From the NCBI GenBank assembly GCA_036381125.1, contig DASVDK010000236.1:1-15794 (forward strand): a stretch of 15,794 bases of DNA, read 5' to 3'. The position numbers and the translations under genes are program-made. The notes under the pieces were generated by a model. That model did not search any database. It was not told the origin of the DNA and saw nothing but the letters and a program-made list of their open reading frames with translations. The DNA comes from DASVDK01 sp036381125 [NCBI: Thermodesulfobacteriota bacterium] (GTDB taxonomy: Bacteria; DASVDK01). Shown piece by piece: positions 1-6,366 of the stretch (its first letter is position 1; the number at the start of each line of letters is the position of its first letter).

Positions 1-681
1 GCCGACGCGGGCCGCCCAGGGGCCGGCCGCGTTCACGACCAGCCGCGTGGCCAGCCGCCGGCCGCCCCGCGTCGTGACCCCCGCCACCCGCCCGCCGTCG
101 ACCTCGATGCCGGTCACCTCGTCGGTGAGCCACTCGGCGCCCAGGCGGCGCGCCGCCCGCTCGAAGCTCGCCTGGACCTGGCGCGGCTCGATCAGCCCGT
201 CGCGGCGGCCGAGGATGCCGAAGCGGATGCCGCCGAGGTCGAGTTCCGGCAGGCGGAGCAGGATCCGGGCGCGGTCGAGACGCTCGACCGGGACGCCGGC
301 GGCGCGGTTCGCCTCGTAGCGCCGCAGCAGCGCCGGCCCGTTGCGGTCGTCCGCGAGGAAGAGGTACCCGACGGGACGGTAGCCGCTCTCGCCGGGGACC
401 CCGTCGACGGCGAGCAGGTCGGCGAACCGCTCGTAGACGTCGATGGAGTGCCGGGCGAGGGCGAGGTTTGCCGGGTGGGCGAACTGCTCGCGGACGCCCC
501 CGGTCGCCAGGGCGAAGGCCGCGCGGACGAACTCCGGGTCGCGCTCGACGACGACCACGCGTGCCGGCCGCCCGCCGGCCGGGGCGCCGGGGCGGCCCTC
601 GGCCACGAGATGATAGGCGATCGAGGCGCCGAGGACGCCTCCTCCGACGATGACGACGTCAGCGGTCTCGATGGCGGTCAT
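1..681 (-). CDS. FAD-dependent oxidoreductase, DAO/sarcosine oxidase-like family (partial, C-terminus off window)
   Basis: The reading frame is open from an ATG at 681 to the left edge without a stop, giving the first 227 residues. The N-terminus is a Rossmann dinucleotide-binding fold: VIVGGGVLGASIAYHL at about residues 10-25, then a second strand VVVVERD ending in the acidic Glu47 expected to bind the FAD ribose. GGVREQF (about 61-67) is typical of the DAO superfamily (sarcosine, dimethylglycine or D-amino-acid oxidoreductases, FOXRED1-like). A further dinucleotide-domain segment, LVVNAAGPWA, lies near the edge. A short Gly/Pro/Ala-rich insert (about 29-40) separates the first helix and second strand. 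The AGGG just upstream is a weak ribosome site. The gene is divergent from yggT. The family oxidises an amine or hydroxy acid through FAD, but the substrate cannot be read here because the C-terminal half is missing. Confidence 0.85.
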   Translation of the reverse strand, partial: MTAIETADVVIVGGGVLGASIAYHLVAEGRPGAPAGGRPARVVVVERDPEFVRAAFALATGGVREQFAHPANLALARHSIDVYERFADLLAVDGVPGESGYRPVGYLFLADDRNGPALLRRYEANRAAGVPVERLDRARILLRLPELDLGGIRFGILGRRDGLIEPRQVQASFERAARRLGAEWLTDEVTGIEVDGGRVAGVTTRGGRRLATRLVVNAAGPWAARVG

Positions 682-724
682 CGCTGCCCTCCGCTCGTCC
701 GTCAGACGGTAGCACAGATAGGGC

Positions 725-751
725 TTGACAGACGGGCAGGTCTGGTATGAT
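725..751 (+). promoter_or_regulatory. sigma-70-type promoter of the yggT operon, overlapping the gene start
   Basis: A perfect -35 hexamer TTGACA (725-730) is followed after 15 bases by TATGAT (746-751). The spacer is shorter than the usual 17, but both hexamers are strong. Seven bases after the -10 lies the ATG at 759, so transcription would start at or next to that codon. An inverted repeat CAGAC-N6-GTCTG (729-744) fills the spacer and could be an operator. This is sequence matching only; no start site has been mapped. Confidence 0.55.
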
Positions 752-758
752 GCGCGCC

Positions 759-1076
759 ATGTCGGTCCTCGCGCGGTTCCTCCTGGCCATCGCGAACCTC
801 TTCGACTCCTTCCTGTGGCTCTACCAGTGGGTCGTCATCATCGCGGTCCTGATCTCCTGGGTGAACCCGAGCCCCTACAACCCCATCGTCCAGTTCCTCA
901 CCCGTGTCACCCAGCCGGTGTTCGCCTGGGCGCGTCGGACCGTCCCCGGGATGACGCGGCTCATGTTCTCCACCGGCCTCGACCTGTCGCCCATCGTCGT
1001 CCTCGCCATCATCTACATCCTCCGGATGGTGGTGCCGCCAACCATCCGGGACTGGGCGGGCGCGGTCGCCGGCTAG
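759..1076 (+). CDS. yggT: YggT family integral membrane protein
   Basis: A small hydrophobic protein (105 residues from the ATG at 759) with two membrane segments, one near the N-terminus (WVVIIAVLISWV region) and one near the C-terminus (PIVVLAIIYILRM). The sequence after the first segment (ISWVNPSPYNPIVQFL...TQPVFAWARRTVPG) is the classic YggT signature. The family is linked to osmotic or turgor functions and to cell division loci, but its biochemistry is poorly known. In-frame ATGs also exist at 747 and 750, with a GGGCAGG ribosome-site-like sequence at 734-740. I prefer 759 because the upstream ATGs lie inside the predicted -10 element and because MSVLARFLL aligns with typical family starts. 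It is followed 10 bases later by the DivIVA-like gene, a common pairing. Confidence 0.88.
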   Translation: MSVLARFLLAIANLFDSFLWLYQWVVIIAVLISWVNPSPYNPIVQFLTRVTQPVFAWARRTVPGMTRLMFSTGLDLSPIVVLAIIYILRMVVPPTIRDWAGAVAG

Positions 1077-1086
1077 GGAGCCAACG

Positions 1087-1623
1087 ATGAAGATCACCCC
1101 GCTCGACATCCAGCAGCAGCGCTTCCGCCAGCAGTTCCGCGGCTACGATACAAAGGAAGTCGACACCTTCCTCGAGATGCTTGCCAACGAGCTGGCCGAG
1201 ATGACCCGCGAGGCGAACCTCCTGCGCGACGAGCTGCGGCTCAAGGAGCAGGAGCTGGCGGAGTACCGCGAGCGGGAGCGGTCGATCCAGGAGACGCTCC
1301 ACATGGCGCAGCGCGTCCGCGAGGAGAGCCAGGAGGCGGCCAAGAAGGAGGCGGAGCTCATCCTCCGGCAGGCCGAGCAGGAGGCCGAGAAGCTCCTCAC
1401 GGCCGGCCACCTGCGCCTCTCGCGGGTGCTCGACGAGATCACGGCCCTCAAGGGCCAGCGCGTGACGCTCGAGGAGGACATCCGCGCGATCGCCACGCGG
1501 CACCTCAAGCTGCTCGAGGTCGAGCGCGAGGCCCGTCCGGCCGACTCGCCGGAGCTCGAGGACAAGCTCAGGCTCTTCCGCAAGGCGGAGGGGGGGGCGA
1601 AGCCCCAGTCGGGGGGGGCGTGA
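1087..1623 (+). CDS. divIVA: DivIVA domain-containing coiled-coil protein
   Basis: 178 residues. The N-terminal 40 residues carry the DivIVA/GpsB membrane-targeting signature: ITPLDIQQQRF, then FRGYDTKEVDTFLEML. A long charged, Glu/Arg/Leu-rich region (about 35-160) is predicted coiled coil, so the protein should oligomerise and may mark curved membrane or the division site. An AGGGAG ribosome site at 1075-1080 precedes the ATG. It lies between yggT and DUF167, the arrangement known from division-associated loci. The last residues (EGGAKPQSGGA) are encoded by low-complexity DNA with two runs of eight G, so the C-terminal frame is sensitive to slippage or sequencing error. The stop overlaps the next start (GTGA, 1620-1623). 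The family call is secure; a role in division or polarity in this organism is inferred. Confidence 0.9.
   Translation: MKITPLDIQQQRFRQQFRGYDTKEVDTFLEMLANELAEMTREANLLRDELRLKEQELAEYRERERSIQETLHMAQRVREESQEAAKKEAELILRQAEQEAEKLLTAGHLRLSRVLDEITALKGQRVTLEEDIRAIATRHLKLLEVEREARPADSPELEDKLRLFRKAEGGAKPQSGGA
1590..1618 (+). repeat. paired G8 homopolymer tracts with a small hairpin at the divIVA/yggU junction
   Basis: G8 runs at 1590-1597 and 1611-1618 flank GGGGC-GAA-GCCCC (1594-1606). The single CCCC block can pair with either G run. The second run ends one base before the GTG start of yggU and may act as its ribosome site. Homopolymers this long are slippage-prone. Confidence 0.6.
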
Positions 1624-1895
1624 GCGAGACCCCTGCCTGCGTGCTGGAGGTCGAGGTGCAGCCTCGGGCCTCCCGCACCGAACTGGCGGGGTGGCGGGAG
1701 GGACGGCTCCGGGTCAGGCTCCAGGCGCCGCCGGTCGAGGGCGCCGCCAACGAGGCGCTGGTCGCGTTTCTGGCCAGGCGGCTCGATCTCCCCAAACGGC
1801 AGGTCATCATCGTGGGCGGCGCAGCCGCCCGTCGCAAGCGGCTGCGCGTCGAGGGGCTCGACCGCGCCGCGGTGGAGGCACGGCTGCAGACATGA
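1620..1895 (+). CDS. yggU: DUF167 / YggU family protein
   Basis: 91 residues, the usual length for this family. The diagnostic segments are present: VEVQPRASRTELAGW near the N-terminus, LRVRLQAPPVEGAANEAL in the middle, and a basic strand with VIIVGGAAARRKRLRVEG. DUF167 is a compact alpha/beta domain found across bacteria and eukaryotes; no catalytic activity is established. The GTG start overlaps the divIVA stop by four bases (1620-1623), and its own stop overlaps the next ATG (ATGA, 1892-1895), so it is almost certainly translated by coupling within the yggT-divIVA operon. Its place after yggT and a DivIVA-like gene is the conserved context for this family. Confidence 0.88.
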   Translation: MSETPACVLEVEVQPRASRTELAGWREGRLRVRLQAPPVEGAANEALVAFLARRLDLPKRQVIIVGGAAARRKRLRVEGLDRAAVEARLQT

Positions 1896-2650
1896 GGCTT
1901 TCGGGTCGGCGGGCCCTCGTCACGGGCGGCTCGCGGGGGATCGGACGGGCCATCGCGCTGGGGCTCGCGAAGGAGGGGGCGGACGTCGTCGTGAGCTACC
2001 GGGCCGACCGGGAGTCGGCCGAGGCGACGGCGTCGGCCATCCGGGCGTTCGGGCGGAAGGCGGTCGTCGTTCAGGGGGACGCGGCGGTCCGCGCCGACGT
2101 GAACCGGTTCGTGGCAGAGGCGGCCGCGGCCCTCGGCGGCATCGACCTGCTCGTCAACAACGCCGGCGTCCTCAAGCGGACGCCGTTCCTCGAGATCGAG
2201 GAGCGCGACTGGGACGCCACGGTCGACACGAACCTCAAGGGCGCGTTCCTCGTCGGGCAGGCGGTGGCGCGCCTGATGGTCGAGCGCGGCATTGCCGGCG
2301 CCATCGTCAACCTCTCGTCGTCGGCCGCGATCCGCCCGTCGCCCAACCTCGCGCACTACTCCGTGAGCAAGGCCGGCGTGAGCATGCTGACCCAGGCCAT
2401 GGCGGTCGAGCTGGCGCCGCACGGCATCCGTGTGAACGCCGTCTGCCCCGGCCTCATCGAGACCGACATCAACCGCAAGGACATCGCCGACCCCGCGTTC
2501 CGCGAAGCGAGGCTGGCCCGCATCCCCCTCAGGCTGATCGGGGCGCCCGAGGACGTCGTCGGCGCGGTCGTCTACCTCGCGTCGGCCGACGAGGCGCGCC
2601 TGGTGACCGGCGCGCTGCTCGTGATCGACGGCGGGTTCACCATCTACTAG
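1892..2650 (+). CDS. short-chain dehydrogenase/reductase (classical SDR, FabG-like)
   Basis: 252 residues, the standard length of a classical SDR. The nucleotide-binding motif TGGSRGIG is at 11-18, the structural NNAG at 89-92, and the catalytic set is complete: Asn114, Ser143, Tyr156 and Lys160 (YSVSK). VNAVCPGLIETD (181-192) and the C-terminal VTGALLVIDGGF are typical of FabG and glucose-dehydrogenase-like members. It should catalyse NAD(P)(H)-dependent reduction of a ketone or oxidation of an alcohol in the cytoplasm. SYRADR after the second strand hints at NADP(H) preference (inference). The ATG at 1892 is chosen because it overlaps the yggU stop; a longer frame upstream would run through yggU. 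It ends the plus-strand operon, facing the MFS gene. The substrate is unknown. Confidence 0.88.
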   Translation: MRLSGRRALVTGGSRGIGRAIALGLAKEGADVVVSYRADRESAEATASAIRAFGRKAVVVQGDAAVRADVNRFVAEAAAALGGIDLLVNNAGVLKRTPFLEIEERDWDATVDTNLKGAFLVGQAVARLMVERGIAGAIVNLSSSAAIRPSPNLAHYSVSKAGVSMLTQAMAVELAPHGIRVNAVCPGLIETDINRKDIADPAFREARLARIPLRLIGAPEDVVGAVVYLASADEARLVTGALLVIDGGFTIY

Positions 2651-2651
2651 C

Positions 2652-2681
2652 TGGGGTCAGGTCTTTCCGTTTTCCGCAGCC
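2652..2681 (+). repeat. possible solo end of a dispersed GGGGTCAGGTCTT-type repeat
   Basis: Just after the SDR stop is GGGGTCAGGTCTT followed by TCCGTTTTCCGC. It is less GC-rich than its surroundings. From memory it resembles the GGGGTCAGGTCTT sequence that recurs near REP-associated transposase elements in GC-rich bacteria. Only one copy is in the window and no transposase is nearby, so this is a tentative remnant. Confidence 0.25.
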
Positions 2682-2704
2682 GACCCGCCCCGCGCCCGAC
2701 CCTG

Positions 2705-2720
2705 CCGGGATCCGTCCCGG
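2705..2720. terminator. small hairpin between convergent genes
   Basis: A perfect 6-bp stem, CCGGGA-TCCG-TCCCGG, lies in the 84-base gap between the converging SDR and MFS genes. There is no T run on either side, so it could serve as a weak bidirectional terminator at best. Confidence 0.3.
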
Positions 2721-2734
2721 AGGCTCGCGGCCGC

Positions 2735-3958
2735 TCAGCGCAGCTCCTCCGGCGGCTTGACCCGCCGGAAGGTGAAGAGCAGCAGCACGTCGTAGAGCGC
2801 CTTGATGAGCCCGGCGAGGACGAAGGGGAGCCCCAGCGCCGGCGCCGCGAGGGTCGCGCTCGTGAAGACGGGCGCCACCGCATAGGCGACGTTGCGGGCA
2901 ACGCCGGTGAGGCCGGCTGCCGCCGACCGCTCGTCGGGCGCCACCACCGCCATCAGGTAGGACTGCCGCGTCGGCAGGTCGAGCTGCGAGCAGAGGAAGC
3001 GCAGCAGCAGCACCGCCACGGCCGACTCCACCGTCGGCATGAACGGCACGAGCACGAGGAGTCCGTTCGACGGCAGGTGCGTGAAGACCATCGTGTTGAG
3101 GAGGCCGATGCGCCGGGCGATCGGCGCGGCGGCGACGTACGAGGCGGCGGCGCAGAGGTTCGCCCCGAAGAAGACCGCCCCGAGGCTCGCCGTGTCGAGC
3201 CCGAAGCGGAGGGCGAACCAGTAGGCCATGAGGCTCTGCACGATGAAGCCGCCGCCGAAGGCGTCGAGCGCGAAGAGGGCCGAGAGCCCGAAGACCCTCC
3301 GGCGCGACCGGTGGATGCCGAGCCAGGCGCCGGGACGGCGCGCGCCCGGCGCGGCGCGCGGCGGCTCGACCGCCGGCGTGAGCCGCGCGAAGAGCGCGAC
3401 GAGCGCCAGTCCGGCTACGGCGTACGCGGCGACGAGCGCCCGGTGGGCGGCAAGGCCCTCGAGGCCGGCCAGCGCCGGCAGCCCGGCGGCGAGCGACCCC
3501 AGGGCGACGGCGAGCGTGCCGACCAGGTTGTAGGCGGCGAAGGCGCCGGTCCGCCCCTCGTCGGTCGTCGTCTGGGGCAGCGCGGCCATCTCGACCGTCA
3601 GGAACGGGCCCAGCTCGCGGCCCGCGGGGTTGATGGCGGCGAGCACCGCGGCGGCGGCGAGCAGCGCCGGACTCGCAGCCACACCGAACGCCGCACCGCC
3701 GAGCGCCATGAGCGCCGCGCCGGCCACGAGCACGCGGCGGCGTCCCACCCGGTCGGCGACCGCGGCGACGAGCACCGTTGCGGCGGCGCTCCCCGCCAGG
3801 GCGGCGGTGAAGACCCACCCGATCTCGGCGGTGCCGAGGCCGAGCGCCTCGAGGTAGGGGGCGAGGGCGATCGAGAGCGCGCTGTACGCGGCATTGCGGA
3901 CGAACGCGGCGGCGAGCAGCCGCCGGCCGTCCGGGGCCAGGCGCGAGAACCGGGGCAC
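2735..3958 (-). CDS. MFS transporter
   Basis: 407 residues with about twelve hydrophobic segments, the usual MFS size. The loop between segments 2 and 3 carries the family motif: ADRVGRRRVL, with Asp69-Arg70 and the GRRR run at 72-75. A polar/basic central loop (PPRAAPGARRPGAWLGIHRSRRR) separates the two six-helix halves. The second half contains LCSQLDLPTRQSYLMAVV and DERSAAAGLTGVARN, which resemble a motif-A-like repeat in drug/metabolite exporters. The GTG start at 3958 has an excellent GGAGGT ribosome site six bases upstream; the frame is open far beyond it, but those residues are shadow sequence over the divergent gene. It is an inner-membrane proton-linked porter by family; substrate and direction are not readable. 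It is convergent with the SDR and divergent from the CHASE2 gene. Confidence 0.87.
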   Translation of the reverse strand: MPRFSRLAPDGRRLLAAAFVRNAAYSALSIALAPYLEALGLGTAEIGWVFTAALAGSAAATVLVAAVADRVGRRRVLVAGAALMALGGAAFGVAASPALLAAAAVLAAINPAGRELGPFLTVEMAALPQTTTDEGRTGAFAAYNLVGTLAVALGSLAAGLPALAGLEGLAAHRALVAAYAVAGLALVALFARLTPAVEPPRAAPGARRPGAWLGIHRSRRRVFGLSALFALDAFGGGFIVQSLMAYWFALRFGLDTASLGAVFFGANLCAAASYVAAAPIARRIGLLNTMVFTHLPSNGLLVLVPFMPTVESAVAVLLLRFLCSQLDLPTRQSYLMAVVAPDERSAAAGLTGVARNVAYAVAPVFTSATLAAPALGLPFVLAGLIKALYDVLLLFTFRRVKPPEELR

Positions 3959-4016
3959 GCGACGACCTCCGTCGCATACCCTACCGCCGCGGCCCCCGGG
4001 CCCGGGCGCGGCGAGC

Positions 4017-4045
4017 TTGACACCGCCGCCCCGCGCCCGTAGAGT
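4017..4045 (+). promoter_or_regulatory. sigma-70-type promoter of the CHASE2/HD-GYP gene
   Basis: TTGACA (4017-4022), a 17-base spacer, then TAGAGT (4040-4045). Spacing is ideal and the -35 is perfect. Transcription would begin near 4052, leaving about 37 bases of leader that contain GGGGGAGGG before the GTG. The adjoining 12-bp palindrome CCCGGGCCCGGG (3995-4006) lies upstream of this promoter, between it and the divergent MFS start. Confidence 0.6.
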
Positions 4046-4088
4046 CCGCCCCCGCCGCCCGCCGGGCGGACGCCGGGGGAGGGCCGCC

Positions 4089-6107
4089 GTGATCCGGACG
4101 CCGCTCGTCGTGCAGCTCCTGTCCGCCGCCTGCGCGGTCGGCGCGGCCACGCTCATCGGGCTCGCGGGCCTCCTCGACCGGGCCGTCCACGATCGCCTGA
4201 CCCGCCTGCTCGAGCGCCCGTACGCGGGGCCGGTCGTCATCGTGGCCATCGACCAGGCGAGCCTCCGGGAGCTCGAGGGGTGGCCCTGGCCGAGGTCGCG
4301 CCACGCGGCGCTCGTCGATCGCCTCACCGCGGCCGGCGCCCGGGTCATCGGGCTCGACATCGACTTCAGCAGCTCGAGCCGCCCCGACGAGGACGCGAGC
4401 CTCGCCCGGGCGATCCACCGCTCGGGGCGCGTCCTCCTGGCGGCCTTCAAGGAGGAGCGGGTCCTCGCGAACGGGCTCACCCTCGAGTACGCGAACGTTC
4501 CCTTGCCGCTCCTCGCCGAGGGGGCCGCGGCCGTCGGGAGCATCCTCATCCCGGTCGACCCCGACGGGGCGGTCCGGCGCGCGTCGCTGCGCGACACGAT
4601 CGCCGGCGAGCCGATCTACGCCTTCGGCCTCGAGGCGGCGCGACTCGCTGCCGGCGTTCCGGCCGAGCGCCTCGCGGCGTCGGCCGGCGGCGGCGACCTC
4701 TGGCTCGACTTCACCGCCGGGCGGCCGCCCGTCGTGTCCTACGCGGACGTGCTGGCCGGGCGCGTGCCGGACGAGGCCTTTCGCGATCGGATCGTCCTCG
4801 TCGGCGCCACGGCGCTCGAGCTGCAGGACTTCCGGGCGACGCCGCTCGGCCGCATCACGCCGGGCGTCCAGATCCAGGCGCACGTCGCCGACACGCTCCT
4901 CGGCGGCGGCGGCCCGCGCGTCGTCGGCGGCGCCCGTGCGGGGCTCGCGGCGGTCGGCCTCGCGCTGCCGGCGCTGCTGGCCGCACGGGGGCGCCGGCGG
5001 GCCGTCGGGCTCGCGCTGGCGGGGCTGCCGGCGATCGTCGGGCTCGCGGCGGTGGCGGCGGCCGCGTCCGGCGGCGTCCGCCTGCCGGCGGGCGTCTTCG
5101 TGGTCGCCGGGGTCGCGACCATGCTGGCGCACGGCATCGGGGCCTGGGCGGAGCTGTCCAGGGAGGTCGCGCGCGTCCGGGCCCGCCTCGCGACGCTCGC
5201 CGAGTTCGGACGTCGGGCAGACCCGAGCCGCGGCCCCGCGCAGTCGGTCGAGATCGTCCTCGAGGTCGTCCGCGAGCTGCTCGGCCTGGCCGCGATCGAG
5301 GTCCGAATGGCGGACGGCTCCACGATCCGCCCGCGCTCGACCGGCGACGGCGCCGGCCCCGCGGGCCGTCCGGTCGAGATCCCGCTCGTGGCGTCCGGCC
5401 GGGTGTTCGGCCGGCTCGCCGCGGCCATGCCCGACGGCCGGTCGATCGGACCGGACGAGCGGGCGCTCCTCGAGGCGATCGCCTCGCGGGTGGCGGTCGA
5501 CTCCGAGAACCGGAGCCTCGCGGCCGACCTCCGGTCGATCCACCTGAGCGTCATCCACTCGCTCGCCGTGGCGATCGAGATGCGCAACGCCTACACCGGG
5601 CAGCACTGCGAGGGGGTGGCGCGGCGGGCCGCCGAGATCGCGCGGGCGCTCGGGCTCGACGCCGAGCACGTCGAGCGGATCCGGATCGGCGGACTCCTCC
5701 ACGACATCGGCAAGATCGGGGTGCCGGAGTCGATCCTCCTCAAGCCGGGGCGCTTCACGCCGGAGGAGTACGAGATCATGAAGCAACACGCGGCGATCGG
5801 GCACAAGATCATCAGCTCGCTCCCCTTCCCGGACGAGGTCAAGAACTACGTCCGGCACCACCACGAGCGCTACGACGGCACCGGCTATCCGGACGGCCTG
5901 GCGGGCGAGGCGCTCTCCATCGGCGCCCGCATCGTCGCCGTGGCCGACTGCTACGAGGCGTTCGTGACCGATCGGCCCTACCGGCCCCGCGTGACGGCGC
6001 GCGAGGCCTTCGCGTACATCAAGCAGCACCGCGGCACGCACTACGATCCCGTCGTCGTCGACACGCTCGAGGCGATCCTCCGCGAGCAGGGGGAGGAGAT
6101 CGACTAG
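4089..6107 (+). CDS. CHASE2 sensor / HD-GYP domain protein, putative cyclic-di-GMP phosphodiesterase
   Basis: 672 residues from the GTG at 4089, which has GGGGGAGGG just upstream. Order: a short N-terminal membrane segment (about 7-28); a CHASE2 extracytoplasmic sensor (about 30-275) with the hallmark VVIVAIDQASLRELEGWPWPR; three closely spaced hydrophobic segments (about 281-354); a linker with a GAF-like stretch (about 365-475); and an HD-GYP domain (about 480-672). In the catalytic domain the metal-binding His538-Asp539 (LLHDIGKIG), the HHHE at 590-593 and the GYP at 599-601 are intact, so cyclic-di-GMP hydrolysis is expected. The CHASE2 domain would sit in the periplasm and control the cytoplasmic enzyme; its ligand is unknown. 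A longer frame exists upstream, but it would extend through the promoter and the MFS start. Next comes a FecR-domain gene, a partner often seen beside CHASE2 proteins. Confidence 0.93.
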   Translation: MIRTPLVVQLLSAACAVGAATLIGLAGLLDRAVHDRLTRLLERPYAGPVVIVAIDQASLRELEGWPWPRSRHAALVDRLTAAGARVIGLDIDFSSSSRPDEDASLARAIHRSGRVLLAAFKEERVLANGLTLEYANVPLPLLAEGAAAVGSILIPVDPDGAVRRASLRDTIAGEPIYAFGLEAARLAAGVPAERLAASAGGGDLWLDFTAGRPPVVSYADVLAGRVPDEAFRDRIVLVGATALELQDFRATPLGRITPGVQIQAHVADTLLGGGGPRVVGGARAGLAAVGLALPALLAARGRRRAVGLALAGLPAIVGLAAVAAAASGGVRLPAGVFVVAGVATMLAHGIGAWAELSREVARVRARLATLAEFGRRADPSRGPAQSVEIVLEVVRELLGLAAIEVRMADGSTIRPRSTGDGAGPAGRPVEIPLVASGRVFGRLAAAMPDGRSIGPDERALLEAIASRVAVDSENRSLAADLRSIHLSVIHSLAVAIEMRNAYTGQHCEGVARRAAEIARALGLDAEHVERIRIGGLLHDIGKIGVPESILLKPGRFTPEEYEIMKQHAAIGHKIISSLPFPDEVKNYVRHHHERYDGTGYPDGLAGEALSIGARIVAVADCYEAFVTDRPYRPRVTAREAFAYIKQHRGTHYDPVVVDTLEAILREQGEEID

Positions 6108-6274
6108 ACGGATCGCGGGCGAGCCGGAGACCGATCGGCGGCGACGCAGCGCGTCAGCGACGGCGCGCGCCGCCGCTCCCCCGGGAGGCCCGATCCGGCC
6201 TCGGCCCCCGCGCGGGCCGCGCAAGCCAGCGGGACGCCGCCCCCCGCGACCACCGCTCGGCGCGATGTGCGCCG

Positions 6275-6290
6275 CGGCACACGTGTTGCT
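6275..6290 (+). promoter_or_regulatory. sigma-54 (RpoN) -24/-12 promoter for the FecR-repeat gene
   Basis: CGGCAC-ACGTG-TTGCT matches the consensus TGGCAC-RNNNN-TTGCW at every defined base except the first. The invariant GG and GC are separated by exactly 10 bases. A start site near 6301 follows, about 66 bases before the GTG at 6367. An inverted repeat TGTGC-N6-GCACA (6266-6281) overlaps the -24 element. No activator gene is in the window. It is a strong sequence match but has not been tested. Confidence 0.6.
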
Positions 6291-6318
6291 CCGAATGCCG
6301 CCGGGTCACAACGCGTTC

Positions 6319-6350
6319 GGGCCGCGCCCCGTGGAACGGGGCGGAGGCCC
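6319..6350 (+). promoter_or_regulatory. leader hairpin with GGA loop ahead of the FecR-repeat gene
   Basis: The predicted leader folds into GGGCC/GGCCC (6319-6323 with 6346-6350), a small internal loop, then CGCCCCGT/ACGGGGCG (6325-6332 with 6336-6343), capped by a GGA loop (6333-6335). Immediately after it come eight G and AGGG (6351-6362), which contain a second GGA at the ribosome site, four bases before the GTG. One GGA in a hairpin loop plus one at the ribosome site is the arrangement bound by CsrA/RsmA. CsrA control is inference. Confidence 0.45.
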
Positions 6351-6366
6351 GGGGGGGGAGGGTTTC

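Noticed and set aside
702-1109. Minus-strand Asp/Gly/Glu-rich frame over yggT
   Set aside because: It is antisense to the conserved YggT gene and looks like compositional shadow.
3894-4088. N-terminal extension of the CHASE2 protein
   Set aside because: The extra residues are low complexity, cover the TTGACA-N17-TAGAGT promoter and overlap the divergent MFS start. GTG 4089 has a ribosome site.
6143-6155. GACGC-AGC-GCGTC as terminator of the CHASE2 gene
   Set aside because: The stem is only five base pairs without a T tract, and such short inverted repeats are expected by chance in DNA this GC-rich.
3981-6224. Long minus-strand open frame opposite the CHASE2/HD-GYP gene
   Set aside because: It is Arg/Asp/Gly-rich shadow sequence created by high GC at third positions. 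The plus strand encodes clear CHASE2 and HD-GYP motifs.
6265-6366. Earlier ATG for the FecR-repeat protein
   Set aside because: It lies upstream of the sigma-54 promoter and would bury the signal peptide. GTG 6367 has a good ribosome site.
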